Virus record (IMG/VR): IMGVR_UViG_3300017748_000052
Location: 1 to 31,902 of that record
DNA: 31,902 nt
From: a virus
Direction: 5' to 3' (one strand)
In this document: piece by piece, positions 12,340 to 19,872 of the stretch
Layout: every line of letters starts with the position of its first letter
Position numbering within the stretch: the first letter of the stretch is position 1
Notes under the pieces: generated by a model
What the model saw: the letters and a program-made list of their open reading frames with translations, nothing else
The model's database searches: none
Told to the model about the DNA's origin: nothing
Position numbers and translations under genes: made by a program

Positions 12340-13329
12340 ATGAAAAAATTATTACCGTTTCTGATTACTATATCAGCATTGTCTATTTCAGGCTCTGCTG
12401 CATTCTTTTCAGTATTTGGTTTATCTAAGCTATTTGCAGGAGCTGCTACAGCTGTGATCATTATGGCAGGTACTCTGGAGGCTTCTAAGTTAATCATTGC
12501 AACATTATTGCATCAGTATTGGAAGAAGTTGAGTATATTGCTACGTGTTTATCTTACTATAGCGACACTTGTATTAATAATGATTACTTCGATAGGCATT
12601 TATGGCTTCTTATCTGCTGCGTATCAGCAAACGGCAAATGCATCATCAATGATTGACAAAGAGATAGCATTGATAGATAATCGTATAGAGTCTTTTGAAA
12701 AACAAAAGGATATAAAATCAGAATCATTGATTGGTATTGAAGAACGTATTGTACAATTAAATGAAGGTATTAATAATATTGAATACAGTTGGGTAGACAG
12801 AGATGGGGCTGGAGATCAGAGAGAACTGTTATCAAATCAATTAGAAATAGCAAATACAGATTATATCAGACTTACAAGTAAGATATCTGAACTAGATTCT
12901 ACCATTCTAACTTTGGAAAATGATCGGTTTGATGTTGAGATTGAATCTGATGTAGCTGCAGAGTTAGGTCCTTTGAAATACATATCAGAAATATCCGGGA
13001 AGCCGATGTCTCAGATAGTGAATATACTTTTACTTATTATTGTATTTGTTTTTGACCCATTAGCAATTTCACTCGTAATAGCCGCTAACCGTTCATTTGA
13101 AATAGCCTTTAATAAACCTAGTTCAAATAATAACGTAACAGAGACTACATCAAATAAGAACGTTACAGAAGCGGTACAGGATGTGATGGCAGAAGAACCT
13201 ACAGAGATAGAAGCAGATATAAATGATTTACCCGATATAGAAATAAAAGAGGTTGAAGATCAACAAGAAAATGAAAAGCCGGCTAAGAAGAAACAAAAAA
13301 TTCATAGATCGGGTGGTTATTGGTTCTAA
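12340..13329 (+). CDS. Coiled-coil membrane protein with four transmembrane helices
   Basis: A 329-aa protein. Hydrophobic segments lie at about 5-27, 30-55 (with F-A-G-A-A-T-A-V-I-I-M-A-G-T-L-E-A-S-K-L) and 66-92. A long charged coiled coil follows at about 100-205, then a fourth membrane helix at about 224-250, and a polar tail with acidic then basic ends. Proteins of this layout occur in T4-like marine phages as uncharacterised membrane proteins. The A-G-T-L-E-A-S-K motif buried in helix 2 is distinctive. The coil should be periplasmic or cytoplasmic depending on topology. A role in host envelope takeover, exclusion or lysis control can be imagined but is not shown. Confidence 0.65.
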   Translation: MKKLLPFLITISALSISGSAAFFSVFGLSKLFAGAATAVIIMAGTLEASKLIIATLLHQYWKKLSILLRVYLTIATLVLIMITSIGIYGFLSAAYQQTANASSMIDKEIALIDNRIESFEKQKDIKSESLIGIEERIVQLNEGINNIEYSWVDRDGAGDQRELLSNQLEIANTDYIRLTSKISELDSTILTLENDRFDVEIESDVAAELGPLKYISEISGKPMSQIVNILLLIIVFVFDPLAISLVIAANRSFEIAFNKPSSNNNVTETTSNKNVTEAVQDVMAEEPTEIEADINDLPDIEIKEVEDQQENEKPAKKKQKIHRSGGYWF

Positions 13330-13338
13330 ATTTAATTA

Positions 13339-13848
13339 ATGAAAACAAAGTTCAAAACTAAAACAATTGATGGTGAACGGTATATGATATGCCGTAATAG
13401 TGTAGCTGATAAAAAACATTGGTCTTGGCCTCATCTAATGGATGGTGATCGATGTGATAGATATTCAGTAGTGTCAGGTGACATTACATCAATACTATGT
13501 TATAAATGTACAATGAAGACAGTACCAAAGCCTAAAATTAACAAAGGTTATGTTTCGTCCGGCCGGCCTCGAGGATGGCAATTCATGAAGGAGTTTGTTG
13601 ACAAGGAAGGTAATGTATTTCACAAAGGTGTTGAGCAGCCGAAACTAAAAGGTAAATTCAAACCTACTGAGATTAAGCCATCTAACAAAAAGAAGTTGTC
13701 AAAGAGAGAGAAGGCAGAACTTGAATTGAAACTTCAGACACAATTGGCATTTCATAGAGGAGCAATGAAGAAGGCAACTCTGAAAAAAGATATCAAAGCT
13801 CATCACGTCAAATTGTCTAGAATTCAACGTAAGTTGAAAAAGCTTTAA
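13339..13848 (+). CDS. Basic Cys4 (zinc-binding-like) protein
   Basis: A 169-aa basic protein. Its N-terminal third has C18, C39 and C54-x2-C57, arranged as a possible zinc site, with H-W-S-W-P-H-L-M-D-G-D-R-C-D between. The rest is lysine-rich, with K-K-K-L-S-K-R-E-K-A-E-L-E-L-K-L leading into a basic helix that ends R-I-Q-R-K-L-K-K-L. Nucleic-acid binding is plausible from charge and Cys pattern, but no family is recognised. It follows the membrane protein by nine bases and ends 40 bases before the ClpP gene. Confidence 0.5.
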   Translation: MKTKFKTKTIDGERYMICRNSVADKKHWSWPHLMDGDRCDRYSVVSGDITSILCYKCTMKTVPKPKINKGYVSSGRPRGWQFMKEFVDKEGNVFHKGVEQPKLKGKFKPTEIKPSNKKKLSKREKAELELKLQTQLAFHRGAMKKATLKKDIKAHHVKLSRIQRKLKKL

Positions 13849-13854
13849 CCTTTC

Positions 13855-13885
13855 TTTGATAATTGATCTTTTTTTCATATATTAA
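13855..13885 (+). promoter_or_regulatory. Possible promoter TTTG-N19-TATATTAA
   Basis: TTTG at 13855-13858, a 19-base spacer, TATATTAA at 13878-13885, and the ATG already at 13889. A start site at the usual distance would make the mRNA leaderless, or the first ATG may not be the start. TATATTAA is the same -7 form as before 1852. Confidence 0.35.
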
Positions 13886-13888
13886 GAT

Positions 13889-14503
13889 ATGAAAGATCTT
13901 TACGGCGAATCCAGTCCTTCTAAAATCATGAAAGAACTAAACACAGAGACTGGTCATTTATATGAAATGCTTAATCATCAATTAGGAACACTGATTGATT
14001 ATGATGACTCAATTATATATCTGAATGAGGAAATAACTGATAGCAGTGTTACAGATTTTATTATTCGCATGCGAAGTTTACTTCAATATCGAGCAGATAA
14101 ACAAGCTCCTGTTAATATTTTGATTGACTCGCCTGGCGGTGATGTATATGCTACTTTAGGTATCATTGATTACATCGAACAACTGGATGTGAAAGTAAAT
14201 ACTCTTTGCCGCGGTAAAGCATTTTCAGCAGCAGCCATCATATTAGCATGTGGTACTGGGACTAGAATGTGTAGTAAACGTAGTACGGTTATGTTACATC
14301 AGACATCAAGTTTTTTAGGAGGTAAGATGTCAGATATATCTGCGTTTTTAGAGAATGTAAAAATGTTAGAAAATACTATTTATGATTTACTAGCAGAAAA
14401 AACAAAGAAAGATACATCTTTCTGGAGAGATAACATGAAGTCAGATATGTTCTTGACATCTGACCAATTGTTATCATATGGTTTAATTGATCAAATAATT
14501 TAA
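13889..14503 (+). CDS. clpP: ClpP-like serine protease
   Basis: A 204-aa S14-family protease. The catalytic triad is visible: S113 in R-G-K-A-F-S-A-A-A (G-x-A-x-S context), H137 in M-L-H-Q, and D186 in K-S-D-M-F-L-T; the S-P-G-G loop is at 81-84. Length fits ClpP. Cellular ClpP forms a 14-mer barrel fed by ClpX or ClpA; no ATPase is encoded nearby, so it may use host ClpX or act on unfolded substrates. Similar proteins occur in many T4-like marine phages. Head maturation protease is an alternative role, since ClpP-fold proteases serve that job in other phages, but no head gene is adjacent. Confidence 0.85.
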   Translation: MKDLYGESSPSKIMKELNTETGHLYEMLNHQLGTLIDYDDSIIYLNEEITDSSVTDFIIRMRSLLQYRADKQAPVNILIDSPGGDVYATLGIIDYIEQLDVKVNTLCRGKAFSAAAIILACGTGTRMCSKRSTVMLHQTSSFLGGKMSDISAFLENVKMLENTIYDLLAEKTKKDTSFWRDNMKSDMFLTSDQLLSYGLIDQII

Positions 14504-15256
14504 ATGTTAACAGCAGAACAAATACATCAGAATTGGGAAACGTTTCAATCACAAATAAAAGAACTGTTCCCGGGCAGATCTGATAATTTAACTAAACTTT
14601 ATGATGACTTAGGTGAACGAATGGCATTGGCCCCTGCATCATCTATATCTCATTTTCATAATGCTTTCGAAGGTGGTTATATAGATCATATATTACGTGT
14701 TATGGAATTTGCAAACATGTTATATGATGTTTATGAGAAAGCAGATATGGACATGCATGGCTTCACAAAAGAAGAACTCATGTTTGCAGCTGTCCATCAT
14801 GATTTAGGCAAAATCGGATTTCCTGGAGATGGTGGAGAAATTTATCAACCAAATGACTCAGAATGGCATAGAAAAAATCAAGGTCGTATGTATAAGATCA
14901 ATGAGAACAATCCATTCACCATGGTTCCAGATCTGAGCATTTGGTTGTTACAGAAATATGGTGTTGAAATGTCTTGGAATGAGTTTCAAGCAATTCGTAT
15001 TCATGATGGTCTATATGATGAAGGTAATCGGCCATATTTCATTTCCAGATCAGAATCTAGTAAATTGAAAACTAACATGGTAATGATTTTACATCAGGCA
15101 GATATGATGGCATCTAGAAAAGAATATGAAGCATATCGAAATACCAAACCATCGAGCTCTATACCAAAACGATCGGCAAAAACAGGTAAGAGTAATATTT
15201 CATCATCTAACAAAACAATGAACACAAAAGACATGTTCAATGACTTATTTGGATAA
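14504..15256 (+). CDS. HD-domain phosphohydrolase
   Basis: A 250-aa protein starting right after the ClpP stop. HD-domain metal ligands are H-x-x-R in I-D-H-I-L-R-V (H66 region), the H-H-D-L-G-K motif at about 104-109, and a later I-H-D-G-L-Y-D plus H-Q-A-D-M in the C-terminal half. HD proteins cleave phosphate esters of nucleotides or small molecules; the substrate is not set by the motif. The last 40 residues are Ser/Lys rich and probably disordered. This gene is set just before a small membrane protein and the late sigma factor, an arrangement I associate with T4-like marine phages. Confidence 0.8.
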   Translation: MLTAEQIHQNWETFQSQIKELFPGRSDNLTKLYDDLGERMALAPASSISHFHNAFEGGYIDHILRVMEFANMLYDVYEKADMDMHGFTKEELMFAAVHHDLGKIGFPGDGGEIYQPNDSEWHRKNQGRMYKINENNPFTMVPDLSIWLLQKYGVEMSWNEFQAIRIHDGLYDEGNRPYFISRSESSKLKTNMVMILHQADMMASRKEYEAYRNTKPSSSIPKRSAKTGKSNISSSNKTMNTKDMFNDLFG

Positions 15257-15259
15257 ATT

Positions 15260-15544
15260 ATGATAGCAGCAGTAATTACAATATTAGCATTATTATTAGC
15301 TTCAGTTTTATTGAATTTCAATCAAATGCGAAAACAGGAAAAACTAGAAGAATATATTGAAGAGTTGGAAAATTCCAATACCAATTATTACACATTTTAC
15401 AATGATCTAAAAAAAATGTCTAATGAATCTTATTCTCGTATGCGACAAATTGATCGATTGGGTTCATTTGAATCTGATGATGAAATTGGTTTCATATTTG
15501 AAGACATTAAATTGATAATAGAAGAATTAAATAGAAAATTTTAA
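15260..15544 (+). CDS. Small membrane-anchored coiled-coil protein
   Basis: A 94-aa protein with an N-terminal membrane helix (about 2-19, A-A-V-I-T-I-L-A-L-L-L-A-S-V-L-L) and then a soluble helical part: L-E-E-Y-I-E-E-L-E-N-S-N-T-N-Y-Y, R-Q-I-D-R-L-G-S-F-E-S-D-D-E-I-G-F. The D-x-L-G-S-F-E-S-D-D-E-(I/V)-G-F signature recurs in small proteins of T4-like marine phages beside gene 55. Function unknown. Its stop overlaps the sigma factor start by one base (TAATG). Confidence 0.6.
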   Translation: MIAAVITILALLLASVLLNFNQMRKQEKLEEYIEELENSNTNYYTFYNDLKKMSNESYSRMRQIDRLGSFESDDEIGFIFEDIKLIIEELNRKF

Positions 15545-16302
15545 TGAGTGGTGTAGATCAGTTTTACGAATGGTATAGGACCGAAGGTCAGTTGAAAGAA
15601 TTAGAACTTTCAAAAAATAAAAAATATAAGCGTCAGTATTTCACGTTTATAACTGAACAAGCGATACATGCTTATAATACAGAAGAAAATAAATACAAAC
15701 GTGATAAAGTTTTTAAAGACTATATTAATTATCCATTTCATAAATTGGTGGAAAATGTATATCACACTTTCAAGTTCACATACTTCGATGTCCCATATGA
15801 AGATGTGCAGAAAGAAGTTGTGGCTTTCATGACAGAAAAAATTAGTAAGTTTCAGCCAGGCAAAGGAAAGGCATTCTCTTATTTCACTATCATAGCTCGA
15901 AACTATTTAATTATACAGAACAATTCAAATTATAAAAAACTCAAAGCACGGACTACTACAGATGCTATTGATATGGAACGTGATCTTGGAACTGAAATGA
16001 ATTTGTCAGAACACCAGGAAAGTTTGAAAGACTTCATTGATCTTTGGGTTAAATGGTATGATGAAAATCTGAATAAGCATTTTTCCAACGAACGAGATAT
16101 TCAGATTGCTGATACAGTATTGGAACTATTTAGATTACGTGCTACGTTAGAAAGTTTCAATAAAAAAGCTTTGTATATTCTGATTAGAGAACGTACAGGA
16201 ATGAAAACGCAGTTCATTACCAAGGTTGTTAACATCATGAAGGGTCAGTTCGAACTGATGTACAAAGAATACCTCCGAACAGGCCAGTTAATAGAACTAT
16301 AA
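15544..16302 (+). CDS. 55: Late-transcription sigma factor (gp55-like)
   Basis: A 252-aa sigma-70-like factor. The region-2 core is at about 60-125: K-L-V-E-N-V-Y-H-T-F-K-F, then E-V-V-A-F-M-T-E-K-I-S-K-F-Q-P-G-K-G-K-A and F-S-Y-F-T-I-I-A-R-N-Y-L-I at 111-123. T4 gp55 (185 aa) replaces the host sigma factor, binds the late -10 box and is stimulated by gp33 and the sliding clamp. Here the C-terminal half is longer. The hydrophobic end (G-Q-L-I-E-L) could be the clamp-binding tail, but this is a guess. It should read the CATATTTATA boxes found before the late genes, including one seven bases after its own stop. Confidence 0.8.
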   Translation: MSGVDQFYEWYRTEGQLKELELSKNKKYKRQYFTFITEQAIHAYNTEENKYKRDKVFKDYINYPFHKLVENVYHTFKFTYFDVPYEDVQKEVVAFMTEKISKFQPGKGKAFSYFTIIARNYLIIQNNSNYKKLKARTTTDAIDMERDLGTEMNLSEHQESLKDFIDLWVKWYDENLNKHFSNERDIQIADTVLELFRLRATLESFNKKALYILIRERTGMKTQFITKVVNIMKGQFELMYKEYLRTGQLIEL

Positions 16303-16308
16303 CGGTTT

Positions 16309-16318
16309 CATATTTATA
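16309..16318 (+). promoter_or_regulatory. Putative late promoter box CATATTTATA
   Basis: Exact match in the 27-base gap between the sigma factor and the first baseplate-region gene, 11 bases before the ATG at 16330. It should drive 16330-18831. Confidence 0.65.
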
Positions 16319-16329
16319 GAAAAGAGTCT

Positions 16330-16746
16330 ATGAGTACTGAATTTGAACTGTTTAAGGGAACTACCTTTTCTGACTTAATGAAGGATATATATCACAATTC
16401 TAAACGTAAGTCTAGACAGATAGAAGGTCTTATTAAAGAACTACAACCAATGATCAATAATGTCGGCGATGCCACAGTTATTGTCCCTATGATTAAAGAT
16501 TATCTCGAAGTATCAGTTAAGAACGATGACGCTCTAGTCAAATTAGCAGCCGTTGTACAACGTTTAGTTGCCGGCAGTAAAAAAGATGATGAAGGAAGTT
16601 TGTTGTTAACGGATGATGAGAGAGATCAACTTCTCAAGACAGCTGAGGAAGAAATTGAGAAGATAAAATCAGGAGAAGAAGATGATAGGAACAATAGGAA
16701 CAGCCGAAGTAATAACATCGGATCTGTCGACAATCCAGAAGAGTAA
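16330..16746 (+). CDS. Unknown baseplate-operon protein
   Basis: A 138-aa protein starting M-S-T-E-F-E-L-F-K-G-T-T-F. The body is helical (I-E-G-L-I-K-E-L-Q-P-M-I, V-P-M-I-K-D-Y-L-E-V-S-V) and the last 30 residues are acidic then Asn/Arg/Ser rich (D-R-N-N-R-N-S-R-S-N-N), probably disordered. Proteins of this kind precede gp5 in T4-like marine phages; a hub or assembly role is likely from position only. Its last 65 bases are also coding for the start of gp5 in another frame. Confidence 0.6.
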   Translation: MSTEFELFKGTTFSDLMKDIYHNSKRKSRQIEGLIKELQPMINNVGDATVIVPMIKDYLEVSVKNDDALVKLAAVVQRLVAGSKKDDEGSLLLTDDERDQLLKTAEEEIEKIKSGEEDDRNNRNSRSNNIGSVDNPEE

Positions 16747-17683
16747 AACTACACGTACAGAAATACCGCAGGGGACAGTTCTAGTTCGCATCCGTGGCGG
16801 TTCTATACGTGGTGGTAAAAGAATAGTACAGGCCTGTCCTTTTAATTTAAATTTCTATAAAGTTCCATTACCAGGCGAAATAGTTTTGGTAATGCATGCA
16901 ATAGATGGTAATACAAATACTATTGTCGGTGATAGAACATATTATCTAAATGTTTTATCTACATATCATTCTGTTAATAGTAATAAATTGCCTAATCATT
17001 CGGAGATAACGGCTGAAGAAGGAATATTGGATGTGGGATTATCAGTTGAAAATCCTACAATCACAAGAGATGACAATATTTCATTTCAAGAACGTGACAT
17101 TATACCTATACAACCATATGAAGGTGACATGATTCTGCAGGATCGTTATGGATCTGCTATCAGATTTTCAGGTACAGTATTACCAGCAACCGGGTATCAG
17201 CAAAGGCCATTTTGGAGAAGTGAAAATGCTTCTGATCCAATTGTTACAATTTCCTGTGGTTTGCAAACAGGAGGTAATTACTATACCATTGAAAATCCTG
17301 ATGACACTGCCAGTAGTATTATAATGTCATCTAAACAAAAAATAAATTCAACTACACTATCACAATCTAATATTGGACGTACTGTAAAATCGCTTTCCAG
17401 ATACGAAAATTCGCAGATATTATTAACAGCAGATCGTTTAGTATTCAATTCCAAACGAGATGAAATAGTATTATCAGCAAAGAACACAGTATCAATTGCA
17501 ACACCTAACTGGGCAATGGATATGGATGAATTGTTTGATATCTTGGAAGGTGTATTAACAGAATTGTCGAATCTGACACGTGGTACTGATAGTTTTGCAA
17601 CCGGCGTAGGACCTACCGGCCCTGCCACCAATCTTGGAGCATGTGCCAACTTGTTGCAAAGATTGAGGAGAATGAGACAGTAA
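16682..17683 (+). CDS. 5: gp5-like baseplate hub/spike protein without lysozyme domain
   Basis: A 333-aa protein. The N-terminus to about 110 looks like the gp5 OB-fold (V-L-V-R-I-R-G-G, K-V-P-L-P-G-E-I-V-L-V-M, I-V-G-D-R-T-Y-Y-L-N). The segment G-D-M-I-L-Q-D-R-Y-G-S-A-I-R-F-S (about 143-158) is typical of these hub proteins, followed by beta-rich sequence that probably forms the spike. T4 gp5 carries a lysozyme domain between OB-fold and beta-helix; no such domain is present, and a separate peptidase gene follows. The start at M-I-G-T-I-G overlaps the previous gene by 65 bases but suits the family; there is no later good ATG before the OB-fold. Confidence 0.75.
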   Translation: MIGTIGTAEVITSDLSTIQKSKTTRTEIPQGTVLVRIRGGSIRGGKRIVQACPFNLNFYKVPLPGEIVLVMHAIDGNTNTIVGDRTYYLNVLSTYHSVNSNKLPNHSEITAEEGILDVGLSVENPTITRDDNISFQERDIIPIQPYEGDMILQDRYGSAIRFSGTVLPATGYQQRPFWRSENASDPIVTISCGLQTGGNYYTIENPDDTASSIIMSSKQKINSTTLSQSNIGRTVKSLSRYENSQILLTADRLVFNSKRDEIVLSAKNTVSIATPNWAMDMDELFDILEGVLTELSNLTRGTDSFATGVGPTGPATNLGACANLLQRLRRMRQ

Positions 17684-18831
17684 TGCCTTTAGACAAAGAC
17701 AAATTGCAGGAAAGCTTGGTAACCATTTTCTCTGACATAAATTTTGATACTACATCAAAAGAAAAATTTTTAGAGATTTTTGATGCTATAGTAGAATATA
17801 GCCGCGGGGTTGTGCCGCCTTCTGCGTCGGTAGATGTTGCCGGCGAAATCATTTCAGGTCTTTTACAAGCCTTTCCTGGAGGTCTTTTTTCTGATGGCAT
17901 TAGATTACTTGAAAGACAATTACCTAGATTTGCCAAAAGTGTTGCGTTGGGAATGCTACCATTATATAAAGGTAAGGCGCCTTCCCAGGCTTTGACAAAT
18001 CGTATCAAGACTGTAATGGCAGACAATGCAGCAAAAGGTAAGACTACTGTTGAATGTGCCGAGTCCATGGCTGATGTTTTACATGATTGGTTTTCAACGG
18101 GCACAGCTGAAGCTACTCCTATTGCTTTAGGATTGCCGCCAACAGTACCTTCTTGGAGTATTGGTGAATTAAAAAGAAACGATTTAGAATATACTGAAGA
18201 CGATTATTCTGGTATAAAATACCGACCCGAAGATAGTGTAGGACATCCAAATGCTAATAGAGTAAGGAGAATATTAAGAGCATTTAGATTTGGCGAAAAA
18301 GGAAGGCGTATAACTAGAAAGCTTGTTGGCGAAATTTCCAATGGTGGTGATATAACAGATCTAATGGCTAGTTGGACTATATTTGCATTGAATGAAATAA
18401 AAAGAGAATTGCCAATGGTTGAGGTTGCTTTGACCGGAGGAAATGATGAGTTTCATCAAAGATTAGGATATGTAAGTAATCATACTAGAGGAGTGGCTAT
18501 GGATTTTGTCGTTAAGCCTAGAGCATATGTAACAAGAGTTGCTAATATTTTACATGGTATAGCCGGATCTTCTAACAATGTTAGACCAGATGGAAAACCT
18601 ATTTTCAGATTCATAGATGAATATAATCACCCCTCTTCAGCAGCATCTGGTCCGCATTTTCATATGACCGTACATCCTATTCCGCCTGATAGTCAGGAAT
18701 CGCTCTCACGTGCAGCAAGATCAGCAAGGTTAATATCTAATGGAACAGTGACTGAACGTGCATGGTTAGGCAATGTGTTCATATTTGAAGAATCTACTCA
18801 GTCATTGATAGTTGAACAAAGACAAGGATAA
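17683..18831 (+). CDS. Baseplate-associated M15-type peptidase
   Basis: A 382-aa protein joined to gp5 by a one-base overlap (TAATG). An alternative ATG at 17641 lies inside gp5. The first 150 residues are helical and unrecognised. The C-terminal domain has the zinc site of M15 D-Ala-D-Ala/L-Ala-D-Glu peptidases: S-N-H267-T-R-G-V-A-M-D274-F and G-P-H-F-H327-M. Such peptidases cut peptidoglycan cross-links. Placed directly after a hub protein without lysozyme, it is most likely the tail-borne enzyme that opens the cell wall at injection. It could instead be a lysis endolysin, but its late baseplate operon position argues for the tail. Confidence 0.75.
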   Translation: MPLDKDKLQESLVTIFSDINFDTTSKEKFLEIFDAIVEYSRGVVPPSASVDVAGEIISGLLQAFPGGLFSDGIRLLERQLPRFAKSVALGMLPLYKGKAPSQALTNRIKTVMADNAAKGKTTVECAESMADVLHDWFSTGTAEATPIALGLPPTVPSWSIGELKRNDLEYTEDDYSGIKYRPEDSVGHPNANRVRRILRAFRFGEKGRRITRKLVGEISNGGDITDLMASWTIFALNEIKRELPMVEVALTGGNDEFHQRLGYVSNHTRGVAMDFVVKPRAYVTRVANILHGIAGSSNNVRPDGKPIFRFIDEYNHPSSAASGPHFHMTVHPIPPDSQESLSRAARSARLISNGTVTERAWLGNVFIFEESTQSLIVEQRQG

Positions 18832-18844
18832 TTCCGTTACATTT

Positions 18845-18854
18845 CATATTTATA
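18845..18854 (+). promoter_or_regulatory. Putative late promoter box CATATTTATA
   Basis: Exact match in the 36-base gap after the peptidase, 13 bases before the ATG at 18868. It should drive the long unit 18868-30166. Confidence 0.65.
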
Positions 18855-18867
18855 GTAAAGTAATACT

Positions 18868-19284
18868 ATGGGTAAATTTACACAAGCTTTAAGGCAAATG
18901 ATCAGACAGGAAATGAGAGATGTTCTAACTGAGGAACTTCTGCCTATACTGAAAGATGTGTTATCAGAACAACGACAGCCAATGCCTGCCAAATCACAGC
19001 GCAGAAAGCCTGCTTCGAAAAAGACATTTTCAAAGAATTCTATTCTGAATGATATTTTAAATGATACAGCAACGTCCACAAACTTCACTGAAATGAACAC
19101 AGGTCCATTAGTTGAATCTGGATTGAGCATGATGAGTTCAGAACCAGATGTTACTCCAATGACTGACATTGATGGTAAGCCTGTTGATGCATCAAATGAA
19201 GCCGTTGCCAATGTTTTAAACATCATGAACAAGGATTATTCTGCTCTGATGGCAGCCATTGACAAAAAGAAGGGCCGTAGATAA
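18868..19284 (+). CDS. Unknown protein before gp25
   Basis: A 138-aa protein. The first 30 residues are an amphipathic helix (R-Q-M-I-R-Q-E-M-R-D-V-L-T-E-E-L-L-P-I-L-K), the middle is basic (S-Q-R-R-K-P-A-S-K-K) and polar, and the end is A-N-V-L-N-I-M-N-K-D-Y-S-A-L-M followed by a K-K-K-G-R-R tail. No enzyme motif. Its TAATG overlap with gp25 by one base places it in the wedge operon. I recall comparable unknown proteins in this place in marine T4-like phages. Confidence 0.6.
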   Translation: MGKFTQALRQMIRQEMRDVLTEELLPILKDVLSEQRQPMPAKSQRRKPASKKTFSKNSILNDILNDTATSTNFTEMNTGPLVESGLSMMSSEPDVTPMTDIDGKPVDASNEAVANVLNIMNKDYSALMAAIDKKKGRR

Positions 19285-19859
19285 TGGCTAGACCGATCTA
19301 CAGGATAGAACCATTTACCACAACACCTAATGTTGCAATAGGTATAAAACTGCCATTCAATAAAGCCGCGGCAGCATTTTCTGAAACATCAAATTATGCG
19401 TCCGGATCTTCTAATGGAGGGTCAGTTTTTGTACAATCGTATACAACGTTAGAACAAGTAACGAGTAATATCAAATCATTATTATTAACTAGAAAAGGTG
19501 AGCGTTATATGCAACCTAATTTAGGAACTGATATTTTTGATACTCTTTTTGAAAACTTGACTAATCAAACTCTATCAGTTTTAGAACAATCAATTAAAAA
19601 AGATTTTAAATATTGGTTACCATATGCTACTTTAAATAATTTATTAGTATCTGAGGATAGGGTATTAGCAAGACTTAATATTAAATTTGATGTATCAGTC
19701 ACTACATTGGGAGCTAACATAATAATTAATGTATTGTTAGATGAAGAAGCAATACTACAGATTGATACACAAGAAACCTCTATTGCAGATACTGTACAGC
19801 AATCATTCCAATTAGTTCCGATTAGTTCAGCTCCTGTCACATCGCCGGGTACATATTAA
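19284..19859 (+). CDS. 25: Baseplate wedge protein gp25
   Basis: A 191-aa gp25/GPW family protein, part of the inner baseplate and the point where sheath polymerisation begins. The family core is clear: I-K-S-L-L-L-T-R-K-G-E-R-Y-M-Q-P-N-L-G at about 69-87, followed by T-D-I-F-D-T-L-F-E and the strand L-L-V-S-E-D-R-V. It is longer than T4 gp25 (132 aa) by a Ser/Gly-rich N-terminal part and a Pro/Ser tail. It is followed after 13 bases by gp6, its partner in the wedge. Confidence 0.88.
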   Translation: MARPIYRIEPFTTTPNVAIGIKLPFNKAAAAFSETSNYASGSSNGGSVFVQSYTTLEQVTSNIKSLLLTRKGERYMQPNLGTDIFDTLFENLTNQTLSVLEQSIKKDFKYWLPYATLNNLLVSEDRVLARLNIKFDVSVTTLGANIIINVLLDEEAILQIDTQETSIADTVQQSFQLVPISSAPVTSPGTY

Positions 19860-19872
19860 TGAGATATGAATT

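Noticed and set aside
17613-18104. 163-aa minus-strand frame across the gp5 end and peptidase start
   Set aside because: Long but antisense to two well-supported genes, low-complexity Ser/Ala-rich, no promoter or family match seen.
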